Shown piece by piece: positions 24,178-32,489 of a stretch of 49,612 nt of DNA. The DNA is from Paenirhizobium naphthalenivorans (GTDB taxonomy: Bacteria; Pseudomonadota; Alphaproteobacteria; Rhizobiales; Rhizobiaceae), in the NCBI RefSeq assembly GCF_007992095.1, contig NZ_BJZP01000030.1:1-49612 (forward strand), given 5' to 3'. Below the pieces are notes generated by a model. That model worked only from the letters and a program-made list of their open reading frames with translations, was not told where the DNA came from and did no database searches. The position numbers and the translations under genes are program-made. The first letter of the stretch is position 1; every line of letters starts with the position of its first letter.

Positions 24178-24929
24178 TTATACTCTGTTAATTGTTTTCA
24201 GTCCGAAGAGACGCGCAAGGAGATCATTCTGATCGTTGACTGTCCAGCAGCCGGAAAAGCCGAAGCATTTCCTCAACCACAGCATTGCCTCGAAACCGGC
24301 AATCGTCCGCCGCGCCGTGTTGAAGGACTGAAAGCTGCCGATTTTCGGCATGTTCTTCTCCACCCGGAAATGGTCGCTCTCAATGCCTTGTTGGAGATGC
24401 TTTGTGACATAATGCACGGGATCTGGATGCAGCAACCCGCTATTGACCGAGGTTTTGATCACCGACGGAAACGTATTGGCGCCATCAGTGCCGATCTTGC
24501 CGGGCGACAATGATGGCTCGTCCGTGAGCATTTTTTCGGAAGAAACGCTTGGCGGCATCGAGATCACACTTCGCAGTGAGCAGGAAATCGACTGGATTGC
24601 CATGCTTGATGGCTCGGTACAGATAGCGCCATTTGCCGCGGATCTTGACGTAGGTCTCATCGACGCGCATCGAGCCGCAATGTGGCCGACGAAACTGACG
24701 CAACCGCTTCTCGATTATCGGCGCATAGGCCAAAACCCAACGATTGATGGTACTGTGGTCGACCTCAAACCCGTGCTCGCGGAACATCTCCTCCAGATCC
24801 CGATAGCTGAGCGGATAACGCAAATACCAACTGGCTGTCAGCACAATCAGCCATGCACTCGAAGTGCCGGCCTTTGAAGTCATCCTTCGACTGGCGCTTC
24901 AGCTTTTCGGCAAGGGCATTCAGAAGCAT
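24178..24929 (-). pseudogene. IS6-family transposase, frameshifted
   Basis: The family sequence can be read in order across three frames. MLLNALAEKLKRQSKDDFKGRHFE starts at 24929; after a shift comes SWYLRYPLSYRDLEEMFREHGFEVDHSTINRWVLAY through RVDETYVKIRGKWRYLYRAIKHGNPVDFLLTAK; after a second shift MLTDEPSLSPGKIGTDGANTF through RRTIAGFEAMLWLRK to NRV and stop. The DDE residues are recognisable (RVDETY, GTDGA, ARRTIAG area with its Glu region), but the frame is broken at least twice and a residue in AIDKHGN is missing, so no active enzyme is expected. Confidence 0.85.
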
Positions 24930-24993
24930 CGGCTCGCTCCGCAATTTTCGGAGCGGCAATTTCTCCTCCTATGGTCAACATCGGGTTAATCAG

Positions 24994-25011
24994 CAAAATT
25001 GCGACAAGGCC
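24994..25011 (-). repeat. IS6 right terminal inverted repeat
   Basis: Read on the minus strand it is GGCCTTGTCGCAATTTTG, the mate of the repeat at 24124-24140. Confidence 0.65.
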
Positions 25012-25025
25012 GCCTAAGGGCTGCC

Positions 25026-25967
25026 TTACCGGCCAAAGGGTGGATGGGAGAGGAGATTGTGTTCCAAGTCCAGCCAGGGTGGGGCCTCCGCATACATTTC
25101 CTGAATCAGTTGCTTGACGAGATCGACATACCGCGAGTTGTCGCCGATTCGGTGGTTGAGGATCACTGGCGAGGTTGCGTCCTTTCCTTCGAGCAGCCGG
25201 TAGTGCACGTCCGAGCGCATTTGGCGTGCGGACGAAGGAATGACGCACAGGCCGGCTTCGGCGGCAACCAGCCCCAGGGCGGTCTGGATTTCACGTACTT
25301 CCTGCACTTCGGCCGGCCGCGCGTCATGGCTCTGCAGCACATCCAGCACTTGGTCGGCATAGCCGGGTCGCGGCTCCTTGGGGTAGACGATGACCTTCTG
25401 GCCGGCCAGGGCGGCGACCGGCAGGGGAGAGGAATCCTGGGCGAGCGGCGTGTCCTTCGGAATTGCCACGACCAGACGTTCCTCGCGCAGGACGATGCCG
25501 ACGGTATTGGGGTCGCTGTGGCGCATTCGGCCGAAGCCGACGTCGATGCGGCCCTCCTTGAGCGCAGGGATTTGCTGGACAGAGACCATTTCCAGCAACT
25601 GGATGTCCAGCTCCGGGGCATGCTGACGTAGCTTTCGCACCAGTGACGGCAGACCGCCATAGAGCGTCGATGCAACGAACCCGATGGAGAGCACGCTGTT
25701 CTGGTTCAGGCCGACCCGGCGGGTCGCAGCCTGCATCTGTTCGACCCGGCCGAGAACCTGCAACGCTTGTTCATAGAACAGACGGCCTGCCTCCGTCAGC
25801 TTGACTGGGCGACTCTTGCGGATGATGAGCGGGACGCCCAATTCCTCCTCCAGCAGCTGGATCTGTCGGCTCAAGGGGGGTTGTGCGATGTGCAGCATCT
25901 GGGCCGCGCGCGTGAAGTTCCGCTCCCGCGCAACGGCCACGAAATAGCGAAGCTGGCGAAGATCCAT
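25026..25967 (-). CDS. catR: LysR-type regulator, CatM/BenM/CatR-like
   Basis: A 313-residue LysR regulator. MDLRQLRYFVAVARERNFTRAAQMLHIAQPPLSRQIQLLEEELGV is the winged helix-turn-helix (residues 1-45), followed by a linker helix and a periplasmic-binding-protein-like effector domain from about 90. The pattern (LHIAQPPLSRQIQ, SRPVKLTEAG, ILREERLVVAIPKDTPLA) is that of CatM/BenM/CatR. These respond to cis,cis-muconate and sometimes benzoate and activate cat and ben genes. It is divergent from catB, and a perfect ATAC-N7-GTAT site lies in between. The start at 25967 is the usual one for the family; the upstream ATG at 26039 would extend into the operator region. Confidence 0.88.
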   Translation of the reverse strand: MDLRQLRYFVAVARERNFTRAAQMLHIAQPPLSRQIQLLEEELGVPLIIRKSRPVKLTEAGRLFYEQALQVLGRVEQMQAATRRVGLNQNSVLSIGFVASTLYGGLPSLVRKLRQHAPELDIQLLEMVSVQQIPALKEGRIDVGFGRMRHSDPNTVGIVLREERLVVAIPKDTPLAQDSSPLPVAALAGQKVIVYPKEPRPGYADQVLDVLQSHDARPAEVQEVREIQTALGLVAAEAGLCVIPSSARQMRSDVHYRLLEGKDATSPVILNHRIGDNSRYVDLVKQLIQEMYAEAPPWLDLEHNLLSHPPFGR

Positions 25968-26060
25968 CCCTTTGTCTCCATCCCTTATGCCTGAATTGCC
26001 ATCATCAACGATATGTTGCGCTGCGGCAAGTGCAGCCAATATAGCATATTTTCGATTTCG

Positions 26061-26075
26061 ATACCTTAAAGGTAT
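26061..26075. promoter_or_regulatory. LysR operator ATAC-N7-GTAT upstream of catB
   Basis: ATACCTT-A-AAGGTAT, perfect 7-bp arms, matches the ATAC-N7-GTAT core bound by CatM/BenM (a T-N11-A LysR box). It lies 56 nt before the catB start and 93 nt before the regulator start, as expected for a shared activation/autoregulation site. A further half-site GTATTGTAT follows directly. Confidence 0.75.
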
Positions 26076-26131
26076 TGTATCAGACGCAAATGATGTTGGA
26101 CGTAGTTCCCTGCCCGACGCAAAGTCGGATC

Positions 26132-27322
26132 ATGAACACGACCTTGACATCCGTTATCCCGACCGCAGCCGCTTTCCCCGTCGTTGAACGGGTCGAGACC
26201 CTGCTTGTCGATCTACCGACCATTCGTCCGCACAAGCTGTCGGTCGCGACCATGAACGGCCAGACGCTGATGCTGGTCAAGGTTCACTGCAGCGACGGCA
26301 TTGTCGGTATCGGCGAGGGTACCACAATCGGCGGGCTGGCTTATGGCGGCGAAAGCCCCGAGGGCATGAAGCTTGCGGTTGACACCTATTTCAGGCCGTT
26401 GATGGTTGGCCAGGACGCGACGGCCGTGCGGGCGCTGATGGAGCGCATCGGCAAGATGGTCAAGGAGAACCGTTTCGCCAAGTGTGCGGTGGAGACGGCG
26501 CTGCTCGACGCACACGGCAAGCGGCTCGGCCTGCCCGTCAGCGAGTTGCTGGGTGGGCGCCTGCGCAACCGTCTGACGGTGGCGTGGACGCTGGCTTCGG
26601 GCGATACCGCGAGGGACATTGCCGAAGCGGAGAAGATGCTCGACCTGCGTCGGCATAAGGTCTTCAAGCTGAAGATCGGCGCAAAGCCGCTGCGAGAGGA
26701 CATTGCTCATGTTGCAGCCATCAAGCGGGCACTGGGCGAGCGCAGTTCGGTGCGCGTCGATGTCAACATGGCGTGGAGCGAAACCGACGCCGCCTACGGC
26801 ATGGCCGCTCTGGCGGATGCCGGTTGCGAACTGGTTGAGCAGCCGGTCGCCACAGCCGCCGCGCTGGCACGGCTCGTTCGTCGTTTTCCCGTGGCGCTGA
26901 TGGCGGATGAATCGTTACACGGTCCCGAAAGCGCCTTCGAATTGGCAAAGGTCAGTGGCGCGGATGTGTTCGCCGTCAAGATCGAGCAGAGTGGCGGGCT
27001 CTTCAACGCCCAGCGCGTCGCGGCCATCGCGGACGCGGCCGGTGTCGGTCTTTACGGCGGCACCATGCTCGAAGGGGCCTTCGGCACGGTGGCGTCAGCG
27101 CAAGTGTTTTCCACTTTCACCAAACTACAGTGGGGCACTGAGCTGTTCGGACCGTTGCTGCTGACGGAAGAAATCCTCACCACACCGCTGGACTACAGCG
27201 ATTTCGAGCTGACTGTTCCCTCGGGGCCGGGTCTCGGCATCGAACTGGACGAGGAGCGGGTGGCCTTCTTCACGCGCGACGGACTGCGTAAGACCATTGG
27301 TGTCGTTGGGCAAGGAGGCTGA
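26132..27322 (+). CDS. catB: Muconate cycloisomerase
   Basis: A 396-residue enolase-superfamily enzyme that turns cis,cis-muconate into muconolactone. The KxK acid/base pair is in KVFKLKIGA (K179, K181) and metal ligands in VRVDVN (D210), ELVEQP (E236) and LMADE (D259). Text such as GEGTTIGGLAYGGESPEGMK is characteristic of CatB rather than other muconate-lactonising relatives. The start at 26132 is chosen because the extra 19 residues from 26075 lie in the operator. It is first in catB-catC-catA and 2 nt from catC. Confidence 0.94.
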   Translation: MNTTLTSVIPTAAAFPVVERVETLLVDLPTIRPHKLSVATMNGQTLMLVKVHCSDGIVGIGEGTTIGGLAYGGESPEGMKLAVDTYFRPLMVGQDATAVRALMERIGKMVKENRFAKCAVETALLDAHGKRLGLPVSELLGGRLRNRLTVAWTLASGDTARDIAEAEKMLDLRRHKVFKLKIGAKPLREDIAHVAAIKRALGERSSVRVDVNMAWSETDAAYGMAALADAGCELVEQPVATAAALARLVRRFPVALMADESLHGPESAFELAKVSGADVFAVKIEQSGGLFNAQRVAAIADAAGVGLYGGTMLEGAFGTVASAQVFSTFTKLQWGTELFGPLLLTEEILTTPLDYSDFELTVPSGPGLGIELDEERVAFFTRDGLRKTIGVVGQGG

Positions 27323-27324
27323 TC

Positions 27325-27615
27325 ATGCTGTTTCATGTACGGATGAATGTGAACATACCCCGCGACTTGCCCCAGGCAGAGGTGGCCGAAATCCTCGCCC
27401 GGGAAAAGGCCTATTCGCAAGAGCTGCAACGTAGCGGCAAGTGGCGGCACATCTGGCGTATTGCAGGCCAGTACGCGAACTACAGTGTCTTCGACGTGAG
27501 GGACAATGCGGAATTGCACGAGGTTCTCTCGGGCCTCCCGCTGTTCAAGTTCATGGACATCGAGGTGACGCCGCTCCTGCGGCATCCCTCCGCGATCCGC
27601 GAGGACGATACCTAA
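27325..27615 (+). CDS. catC: Muconolactone delta-isomerase
   Basis: A 96-residue protein with the whole family pattern: MLFHVRMNVNIPRDLP, REKAYSQELQRSGKWRHIWRIAG and LPLFKFMDIEVTPL. It converts muconolactone to 3-oxoadipate enol-lactone and forms a decamer in relatives. Length is the usual one for CatC. It starts 2 nt after catB, with GGAGG just upstream inside catB. The next steps (enol-lactone hydrolase, CoA transferase, thiolase) are not in the window. Confidence 0.95.
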   Translation: MLFHVRMNVNIPRDLPQAEVAEILAREKAYSQELQRSGKWRHIWRIAGQYANYSVFDVRDNAELHEVLSGLPLFKFMDIEVTPLLRHPSAIREDDT

Positions 27616-27688
27616 CGCACTTTATGACGGCGCCCCGAGAGGACGGGAGCGCGCAAGCTTTTTGAGCAATCCAAGAGGAGGATGAAAA

Positions 27689-28627
27689 ATGAATGTGAAG
27701 ATCTTCGACAGACCCGACGTCCAGGCTTTCCTGAAAGTGCTGAGCGGTCTCGACAAGGATGGCGGCAATCCACGCATGAAGCAGATTGTTCACCGCATCA
27801 TGTCGGACCTGTTCAAGGCGATCGACGATCTCGACATCACGCCGGATGAATACTGGACCGGTATTGCATGGCTCAACGATCTCGGCGCCGCCGGTCAGGC
27901 CGGACTGATTTCGCCCGGCCTTGGCCTCGACCATTTCCTTGATGAGCGTCTCGACGCCATCGACGCTGAACTCGGCATCGAAAACCCGACCCCGCGCACC
28001 ATCGAAGGCCCGCTCTATGTCGCCGGCGCTCCCGTGTCGACCGGCTTTGCGCGCCTTGATGACGGCACCGACACCAACGGCCATACGCTGATCATGCATG
28101 GCACGGTTTACGGTTCCGACGGCAAACCGCTGCCGGGCGCCAAGGTCGAGGTCTGGCACTGCGACACGCGCGGTTTTTACTCGCACTTTGATCCGACCGG
28201 CAAACAGGCGCCGTTCAACATGCGCCGTACGATCATCGCCGACGACAAGGGCTGTTACAAGTTCCAGAGCATCCTGCCGAGCGGCTACGGCGTTCCGCCG
28301 GGCAGCCCGACCGAGAAGCTCCTGTCCGCGCTCGGCCGCCATGGCCAGCGTCCGGCGCATATCCACTTCTTCGTCAGCGCCGACGAGCATCGCAAGCTGA
28401 CGACACAGATCAACATCGAAGGCGATCCGCTCATCAACGACGACTTCGCCTATGCGACCCGCGACGGCCTCGTGCCCTCGGTCATCGAGCGCACCGACGA
28501 CAAGAGCATTCACGCCAACAACCTGAATGGTCCGTTCGCCGAGATTGTCTTCGACATCCATCTGACGGCCCTGATCGACGGCATCGACAACCAGATCAAC
28601 GAACAGCGCAAGCGCGCCGCCGCCTGA
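27689..28627 (+). CDS. catA: Catechol 1,2-dioxygenase
   Basis: A 312-residue intradiol dioxygenase with the helical N-terminal linker domain and the C-terminal beta-sandwich. The Fe(III) ligands are Tyr164 (GFYSHF), Tyr200 (PSGYGVP), His224 and His226 (RPAHIHFF), the same numbers as in well-studied CatA proteins. EGPLYV at 106-111 is also conserved. It cleaves catechol to cis,cis-muconate. GAGGAGG sits 7 nt before the ATG, so it is well translated. It is third in the cat operon and is followed by a strong hairpin before benA. Confidence 0.96.
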   Translation: MNVKIFDRPDVQAFLKVLSGLDKDGGNPRMKQIVHRIMSDLFKAIDDLDITPDEYWTGIAWLNDLGAAGQAGLISPGLGLDHFLDERLDAIDAELGIENPTPRTIEGPLYVAGAPVSTGFARLDDGTDTNGHTLIMHGTVYGSDGKPLPGAKVEVWHCDTRGFYSHFDPTGKQAPFNMRRTIIADDKGCYKFQSILPSGYGVPPGSPTEKLLSALGRHGQRPAHIHFFVSADEHRKLTTQINIEGDPLINDDFAYATRDGLVPSVIERTDDKSIHANNLNGPFAEIVFDIHLTALIDGIDNQINEQRKRAAA

Positions 28628-28639
28628 CCGGCGTTATCA

Positions 28640-28666
28640 GGCGGCCCCTTTTCGGAAGGGGCCGCC
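28640..28666 (+). terminator. Hairpin between catA and benA
   Basis: GGCGGCCCCTT-TTCGG-AAGGGGCCGCC is a perfect 11-bp stem with a 5-nt loop, 13 nt after the catA stop. It has no T-tract, so it is a partial terminator or 3'-end stabiliser dividing the cat and ben parts of the transcript. Confidence 0.6.
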
Positions 28667-28750
28667 GACAGCAAACCCCAAGAACCCCTATCATCGATAT
28701 TTTTGGCAAGGGCCGTGCCGGCAGGACGCGCTCTATGCGGGAGATCACTC

Positions 28751-30109
28751 ATGTCCGCGATTATCGACAAGGCCCGGGACCTCGACCATCTGCTTTCGAC
28801 CGCCGTTCAGGACGACAAGGACGCCGGCATATTCCGTTGCCGCCGCGACATCTTCACCAATGAAGACCTGTTCGAGCTGGAGATGAAGCACATCTTCGAA
28901 AGCAATTGGGTCTATCTGGCCCATGAGAGCCAGGTTCCGGAGAACAACGACTACTACACGACCTATATCGGTCGTCAGCCGGTGGTCGTCACCCGCGACA
29001 AGAATGGCGAACTGCATGCGGTCATCAATGCCTGCGCCCATCGCGGTGCTATGCTCTGCCGTCGCAAGCACGGTAACAAGGGCAGTTTCACCTGTCCTTT
29101 CCACGGCTGGACTTTTTCCAATACCGGCAAGCTGCTCAAGGTCAAGGACGAGAAGTCCACCCAGTATCCGCCCCAGTTTGCGAAGGACGGCTCGCACGAC
29201 CTGACGCGTGTGCCGCGGTTCGAAAGTTATCGCGGCTTCCTGTTCGGCAGTCTCAAGGAGGATGTAGCTCCCCTGGAAGATTACCTCGGCGAGACGAAGG
29301 TCATCATCGACCAGATCGTCGACCAGGCGCCGGAGGGGCTCGAAGTGCTGCGGGGCAACTCGTCCTACATCTATGATGGCAACTGGAAGCTGCAGATGGA
29401 GAACGGTTGCGACGGCTATCATGTCAGCTCCGTGCACTGGAACTACGCCGCTACCATGGGCCGGCGCAAGGAAGAGGGCACGAAGGCAGTCGATGCCAAC
29501 AGCTGGAGCCGCTCGGTCGCCGGCGTATACGGGTTCGAGAATGGCCACATCCTGTTGTGGACGAACACGATGAATCCGGAGGTCCGTCCGGTCTACAACC
29601 ACCGGGACGAGATCAGTGCACGCGTGGGTGGGGACAAGGCGGATTTCATCGTCAACCAGACACGCAATCTCTGCGTTTATCCGAACGTGTTCCTGATGGA
29701 CCAGTTCAGCACGCAGATCCGCGTAACCCGGCCAATCAGCGTCGACAAGACCGAGATCAGCATCTTCTGTTTCGCGCCGAAGGGGGAAAGTGCCGAGGAT
29801 CGGGCGATCCGCATCCGCCAGTATGAAGATTTCTTCAACGTTTCGGGCATGGGCACCGCTGACGATCTGGAGGAGTTCCGTGCTTGCCAGTCCGGTTATG
29901 CCGGCACAGCCGCACTGTGGAACGACCTTTCGCGTGGTGCGCCGCTCTGGATCGAAGGTCCTGACGACAATGCGAAGCGCATGGGGCTCAAGCCTCTCCT
30001 TTCCGGCGAGCGTTCCGAGGATGAGGGGTTGTTCGTCCGTCAGCACGAATATTGGGCGAGGGTGATGCGCGAGGCGCTTTCCGCTGAAAAGAACGGAGTG
30101 GTCGAATGA
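28751..30109 (+). CDS. benA: Benzoate 1,2-dioxygenase, large (alpha) subunit
   Basis: A 452-residue Rieske non-haem iron oxygenase alpha subunit. The Rieske cluster ligands are C95-x-H97 (CAHRG) and C115-x2-H118 (CPFHGW). The mononuclear iron site is in NGCDGYHVSSVHW (Asp221 bridging, His224 and His229). The protein converts benzoate to the cis-1,2-diol, with benB as beta subunit and benC as reductase. The start at 28751 has GGGAG 8 nt upstream; the in-frame ATG at 28703 has none. The stop overlaps the benB start (ATGA). Confidence 0.95.
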   Translation: MSAIIDKARDLDHLLSTAVQDDKDAGIFRCRRDIFTNEDLFELEMKHIFESNWVYLAHESQVPENNDYYTTYIGRQPVVVTRDKNGELHAVINACAHRGAMLCRRKHGNKGSFTCPFHGWTFSNTGKLLKVKDEKSTQYPPQFAKDGSHDLTRVPRFESYRGFLFGSLKEDVAPLEDYLGETKVIIDQIVDQAPEGLEVLRGNSSYIYDGNWKLQMENGCDGYHVSSVHWNYAATMGRRKEEGTKAVDANSWSRSVAGVYGFENGHILLWTNTMNPEVRPVYNHRDEISARVGGDKADFIVNQTRNLCVYPNVFLMDQFSTQIRVTRPISVDKTEISIFCFAPKGESAEDRAIRIRQYEDFFNVSGMGTADDLEEFRACQSGYAGTAALWNDLSRGAPLWIEGPDDNAKRMGLKPLLSGERSEDEGLFVRQHEYWARVMREALSAEKNGVVE

Positions 30110-30594
30110 GCATTTCCTACGAAGCCATCTGCGCTTTCCTTTACCGGGAGGCGCGCCTGCTGGACGATCGCGAATGGGACGAATGGCTGACCTGCTACGC
30201 GCCTGACGTGACCTACTGGATGCCGGCCTGGGACGACGACGACCAGATCACCGAGGATCCGCAGTCGCAGATCTCGCTGATCTACTATCCGAGCCGCGAT
30301 GGTCTTGAAGACCGGGTGTTCCGCATCAAAACCGAGCGTTCCGGCGCCTCGACGCCCGAGCCGCGCACCAGCCACAACGTGACCAATGTCGAATTGCTGG
30401 AGGATCGGGGGAGCGAGTTTGACATACGCTACAACTTCCACACGTTGAACCATCGCTACAAGGTCACTGACCATTTCTTTGGCACCATGTTCGTCACGCT
30501 GCGTAGGAGCGGCGGCGATCTGCTGATCGCGCGCAAGAAGATCGTACTGAAGAACGACTACATTCGCCAAGTCATTGACGTCTATCACGTCTGA
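30106..30594 (+). CDS. benB: Benzoate 1,2-dioxygenase, small (beta) subunit
   Basis: A 162-residue NTF2-like beta subunit of ring-hydroxylating dioxygenases. FLYREARLLDDREWDEWLTCYAPDVTYWMPAWDDD at the N-terminus and the C-terminal RKKIVLKNDYIRQVIDVYHV are typical of BenB/XylY. It has a structural role in the alpha3-beta3 oxygenase. It overlaps benA by 4 bp and lies 42 nt before benC. Confidence 0.95.
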   Translation: MSISYEAICAFLYREARLLDDREWDEWLTCYAPDVTYWMPAWDDDDQITEDPQSQISLIYYPSRDGLEDRVFRIKTERSGASTPEPRTSHNVTNVELLEDRGSEFDIRYNFHTLNHRYKVTDHFFGTMFVTLRRSGGDLLIARKKIVLKNDYIRQVIDVYHV

Positions 30595-30636
30595 CGGGCG
30601 TTGCCGAACAGTGCAGGCACTGAGGAGGAGGGTTCC

Positions 30637-31662
30637 ATGGCCAGCTACAAGATCGCATTGAACTTCGAGGACGGGGTGACCCGCTTCATCGAGTGCAAGG
30701 ACGGTGAGAAGGTGCTCGACGCCGCCTTCCGCAACAAGATCAACTTACCGATGGACTGTTCCGACGGCGTGTGCGGCACCTGCAAGTGCCGCGCCGAGAG
30801 CGGCAGCTATGATCTCGGCGATGATTTCATCGACGATGCGCTGGCTGCCGACGAGGCTGACAGCGGTCTCGTGCTCACCTGCCAGATGCGACCGTCCTCC
30901 GACTGTGTCATCTCAGTCCCCACAACGTCGGTTGCTTGCAAGACCGGGCAGCAGAAGTTCGTCGCCACGGTGGCCAATGTGGTGCCGCATAATGACGCCG
31001 CGATCGTGCTGGAACTGGATGTCGATTCACAGGCTCCCGCCTTCCTGCCCGGCCAGTACGTCAATATCGACGTTCCGGGCAGTGGCCAGAGCCGTTCCTA
31101 TTCGTTCAGTTCTGCGCCCGGCGAACGGCGCATCGGCTTCCTGATCAAGAAGATCCCCGGCGGCGTGATGAGCAACTGGCTCGCGAAGGCGCAACCCGGA
31201 CAAAAGCTTGACCTTACCGGCCCCCTGGGCAGCTTCTTTCTTCGCGACGCCGAGCGTCCGCTGCTGTTTCTCGCGGGCGGGACGGGCCTTGCGCCATTCT
31301 TGTCGATGCTGGAGGTTCTGGCCCGCACCGGGACGGAGCAGAAAATTCACCTGATCTACGGCGTTACCCGTGACCTCGACCTGGTTCTCGTCGAGGCGCT
31401 CGAGGCCTTTGCCGCGCGCATGCCCAACTTCAACTTCACCACCGTGGTGGCAGAAGAGGCGTCCAGCCATCCGCGCAAAGGTTGGGTCACGCAACACATG
31501 CCGGCGGAGATGCTCGATGACGGGGATCTCGACGTCTATCTGTGCGGCCCGCCGCCGATGGTCGATGCCGTGCGCAGCTACTTCACCGAAAACGGCGTGA
31601 AACCGAACAGCTTTCACTACGAGAAGTTCACGCCCAATGCGGCGGCGAAGGAGGCCGCATGA
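30637..31662 (+). CDS. benC: Benzoate dioxygenase reductase (2Fe-2S, FAD, NAD)
   Basis: A 341-residue electron-transfer protein. The N-terminal plant-type ferredoxin domain has Cys41, Cys46, Cys49 and Cys82; then come the FAD domain (RSYSFSSAP) and the NAD domain (LLFLAGGTGLAPFLSML, then YLCGPPPMVDAV). It passes electrons from NADH to BenAB. The start at 30637 has TGAGGAGGAGG directly upstream. The stop overlaps the benD start. Confidence 0.95.
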   Translation: MASYKIALNFEDGVTRFIECKDGEKVLDAAFRNKINLPMDCSDGVCGTCKCRAESGSYDLGDDFIDDALAADEADSGLVLTCQMRPSSDCVISVPTTSVACKTGQQKFVATVANVVPHNDAAIVLELDVDSQAPAFLPGQYVNIDVPGSGQSRSYSFSSAPGERRIGFLIKKIPGGVMSNWLAKAQPGQKLDLTGPLGSFFLRDAERPLLFLAGGTGLAPFLSMLEVLARTGTEQKIHLIYGVTRDLDLVLVEALEAFAARMPNFNFTTVVAEEASSHPRKGWVTQHMPAEMLDDGDLDVYLCGPPPMVDAVRSYFTENGVKPNSFHYEKFTPNAAAKEAA

Positions 31663-32447
31663 CCATGGCGCGTTTCGCAGGCCGTTTCGCGGGCAAGGTG
31701 CTGGTCGTCACTGGTGCAGCCCAGGGTATCGGTCGCGCGGTGGCGTTGCGCGCCGCAGGAGAGGGGGGCAAGGTGCTGTTCGTGGACCGGGCCGACTTCG
31801 TTGCTGAGGTTGCGGCGGAAGCGGGGACGGATGACGTTGATGCCTTCAATGCCGACCTTGAAACCCATGAGGGTGCAGCTGCGGCGATGCAGTTTGCCGC
31901 CGAGAGGTTTGGCGGCATTGACATACTGATCAACAATGTCGGCGGCGCGATCCGTATGCGTCCCTACGCCGAGTTCGAGCCGCAGCAGATCGACGCCGAG
32001 ATCCGTCGTTCACTGATGCCGACGCTTTACTGCTGCCACGCGGTTCTGCCGTATTTGTTCGCCCGTGGCGGGGGCACCATCGTCAACGTGTCCTCGAACG
32101 CGACGCGCGGCATTCACCGCGTACCCTACTCGGCTGCGAAGGGCGGTGTGAATGCCATTACCCAGTCGCTGGCGATGGAACTGGCGGAAAGCAACATTCG
32201 CGTGGTCGCGACCGCGCCCGGCGGCACGGAGGCGCCGCTGCGCCGGATTCCGCGCAATACCGCCGGAGACACAGAGGCGGAGAAAGCGTGGATGGCCGAA
32301 GTCGTGGAGCAGGTGAAGCAATCCAGCTTCATGAGGCGCTACGGCACCATCGACGAACAGGTCGCGCCTATCCTGTTCCTGGCCTCGGACGAGGCATCCT
32401 ACATCACGGGCAGCATACTGCCCGTTGCTGGAGGCGATCTCGGCTGA
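31659..32447 (+). CDS. benD: Benzoate cis-diol dehydrogenase
   Basis: A 262-residue classical SDR with TGAAQGIG (18-25), NNVGG and the catalytic YSAAK. The stretch INNVGGAIRMRPYAEFEPQQIDAEI is typical of BenD/XylL, which oxidises and decarboxylates the benzoate 1,2-diol to catechol. It overlaps benC by 4 bp. An alternative ATG lies two codons on. Confidence 0.94.
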   Translation: MTMARFAGRFAGKVLVVTGAAQGIGRAVALRAAGEGGKVLFVDRADFVAEVAAEAGTDDVDAFNADLETHEGAAAAMQFAAERFGGIDILINNVGGAIRMRPYAEFEPQQIDAEIRRSLMPTLYCCHAVLPYLFARGGGTIVNVSSNATRGIHRVPYSAAKGGVNAITQSLAMELAESNIRVVATAPGGTEAPLRRIPRNTAGDTEAEKAWMAEVVEQVKQSSFMRRYGTIDEQVAPILFLASDEASYITGSILPVAGGDLG

Positions 32448-32489
32448 GAGCTTTTGACTGAACGCGTAACGACTCGGGGAGGAGTGAGG

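Larger units (their letters stand above)
24124..25011 (-). mobile_element. IS6-family insertion sequence, inactive
   Basis: An 888-bp element bounded by imperfect terminal inverted repeats: GGCCTGTCGCAA at the left (24124-24135) and GGCCTTGTCGCAA read inward on the minus strand from 25011. Inside is one IS6-type transposase gene broken by frameshifts. The element starts 6 nt after the pno stop and ends 14 nt before the LysR gene stop, neatly in the gap between two catabolic modules. No 8-bp target duplication is visible at the edges. Confidence 0.75.

Noticed and set aside
24108..25030. Target-site duplication around the IS6 element
   Set aside because: The 8 bases outside each end do not match, so no duplication can be claimed.
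28745..30046. Open frame of 433 codons antisense to benA
   Set aside because: Mirror of the benA codon pattern; no ribosome site, no family features.
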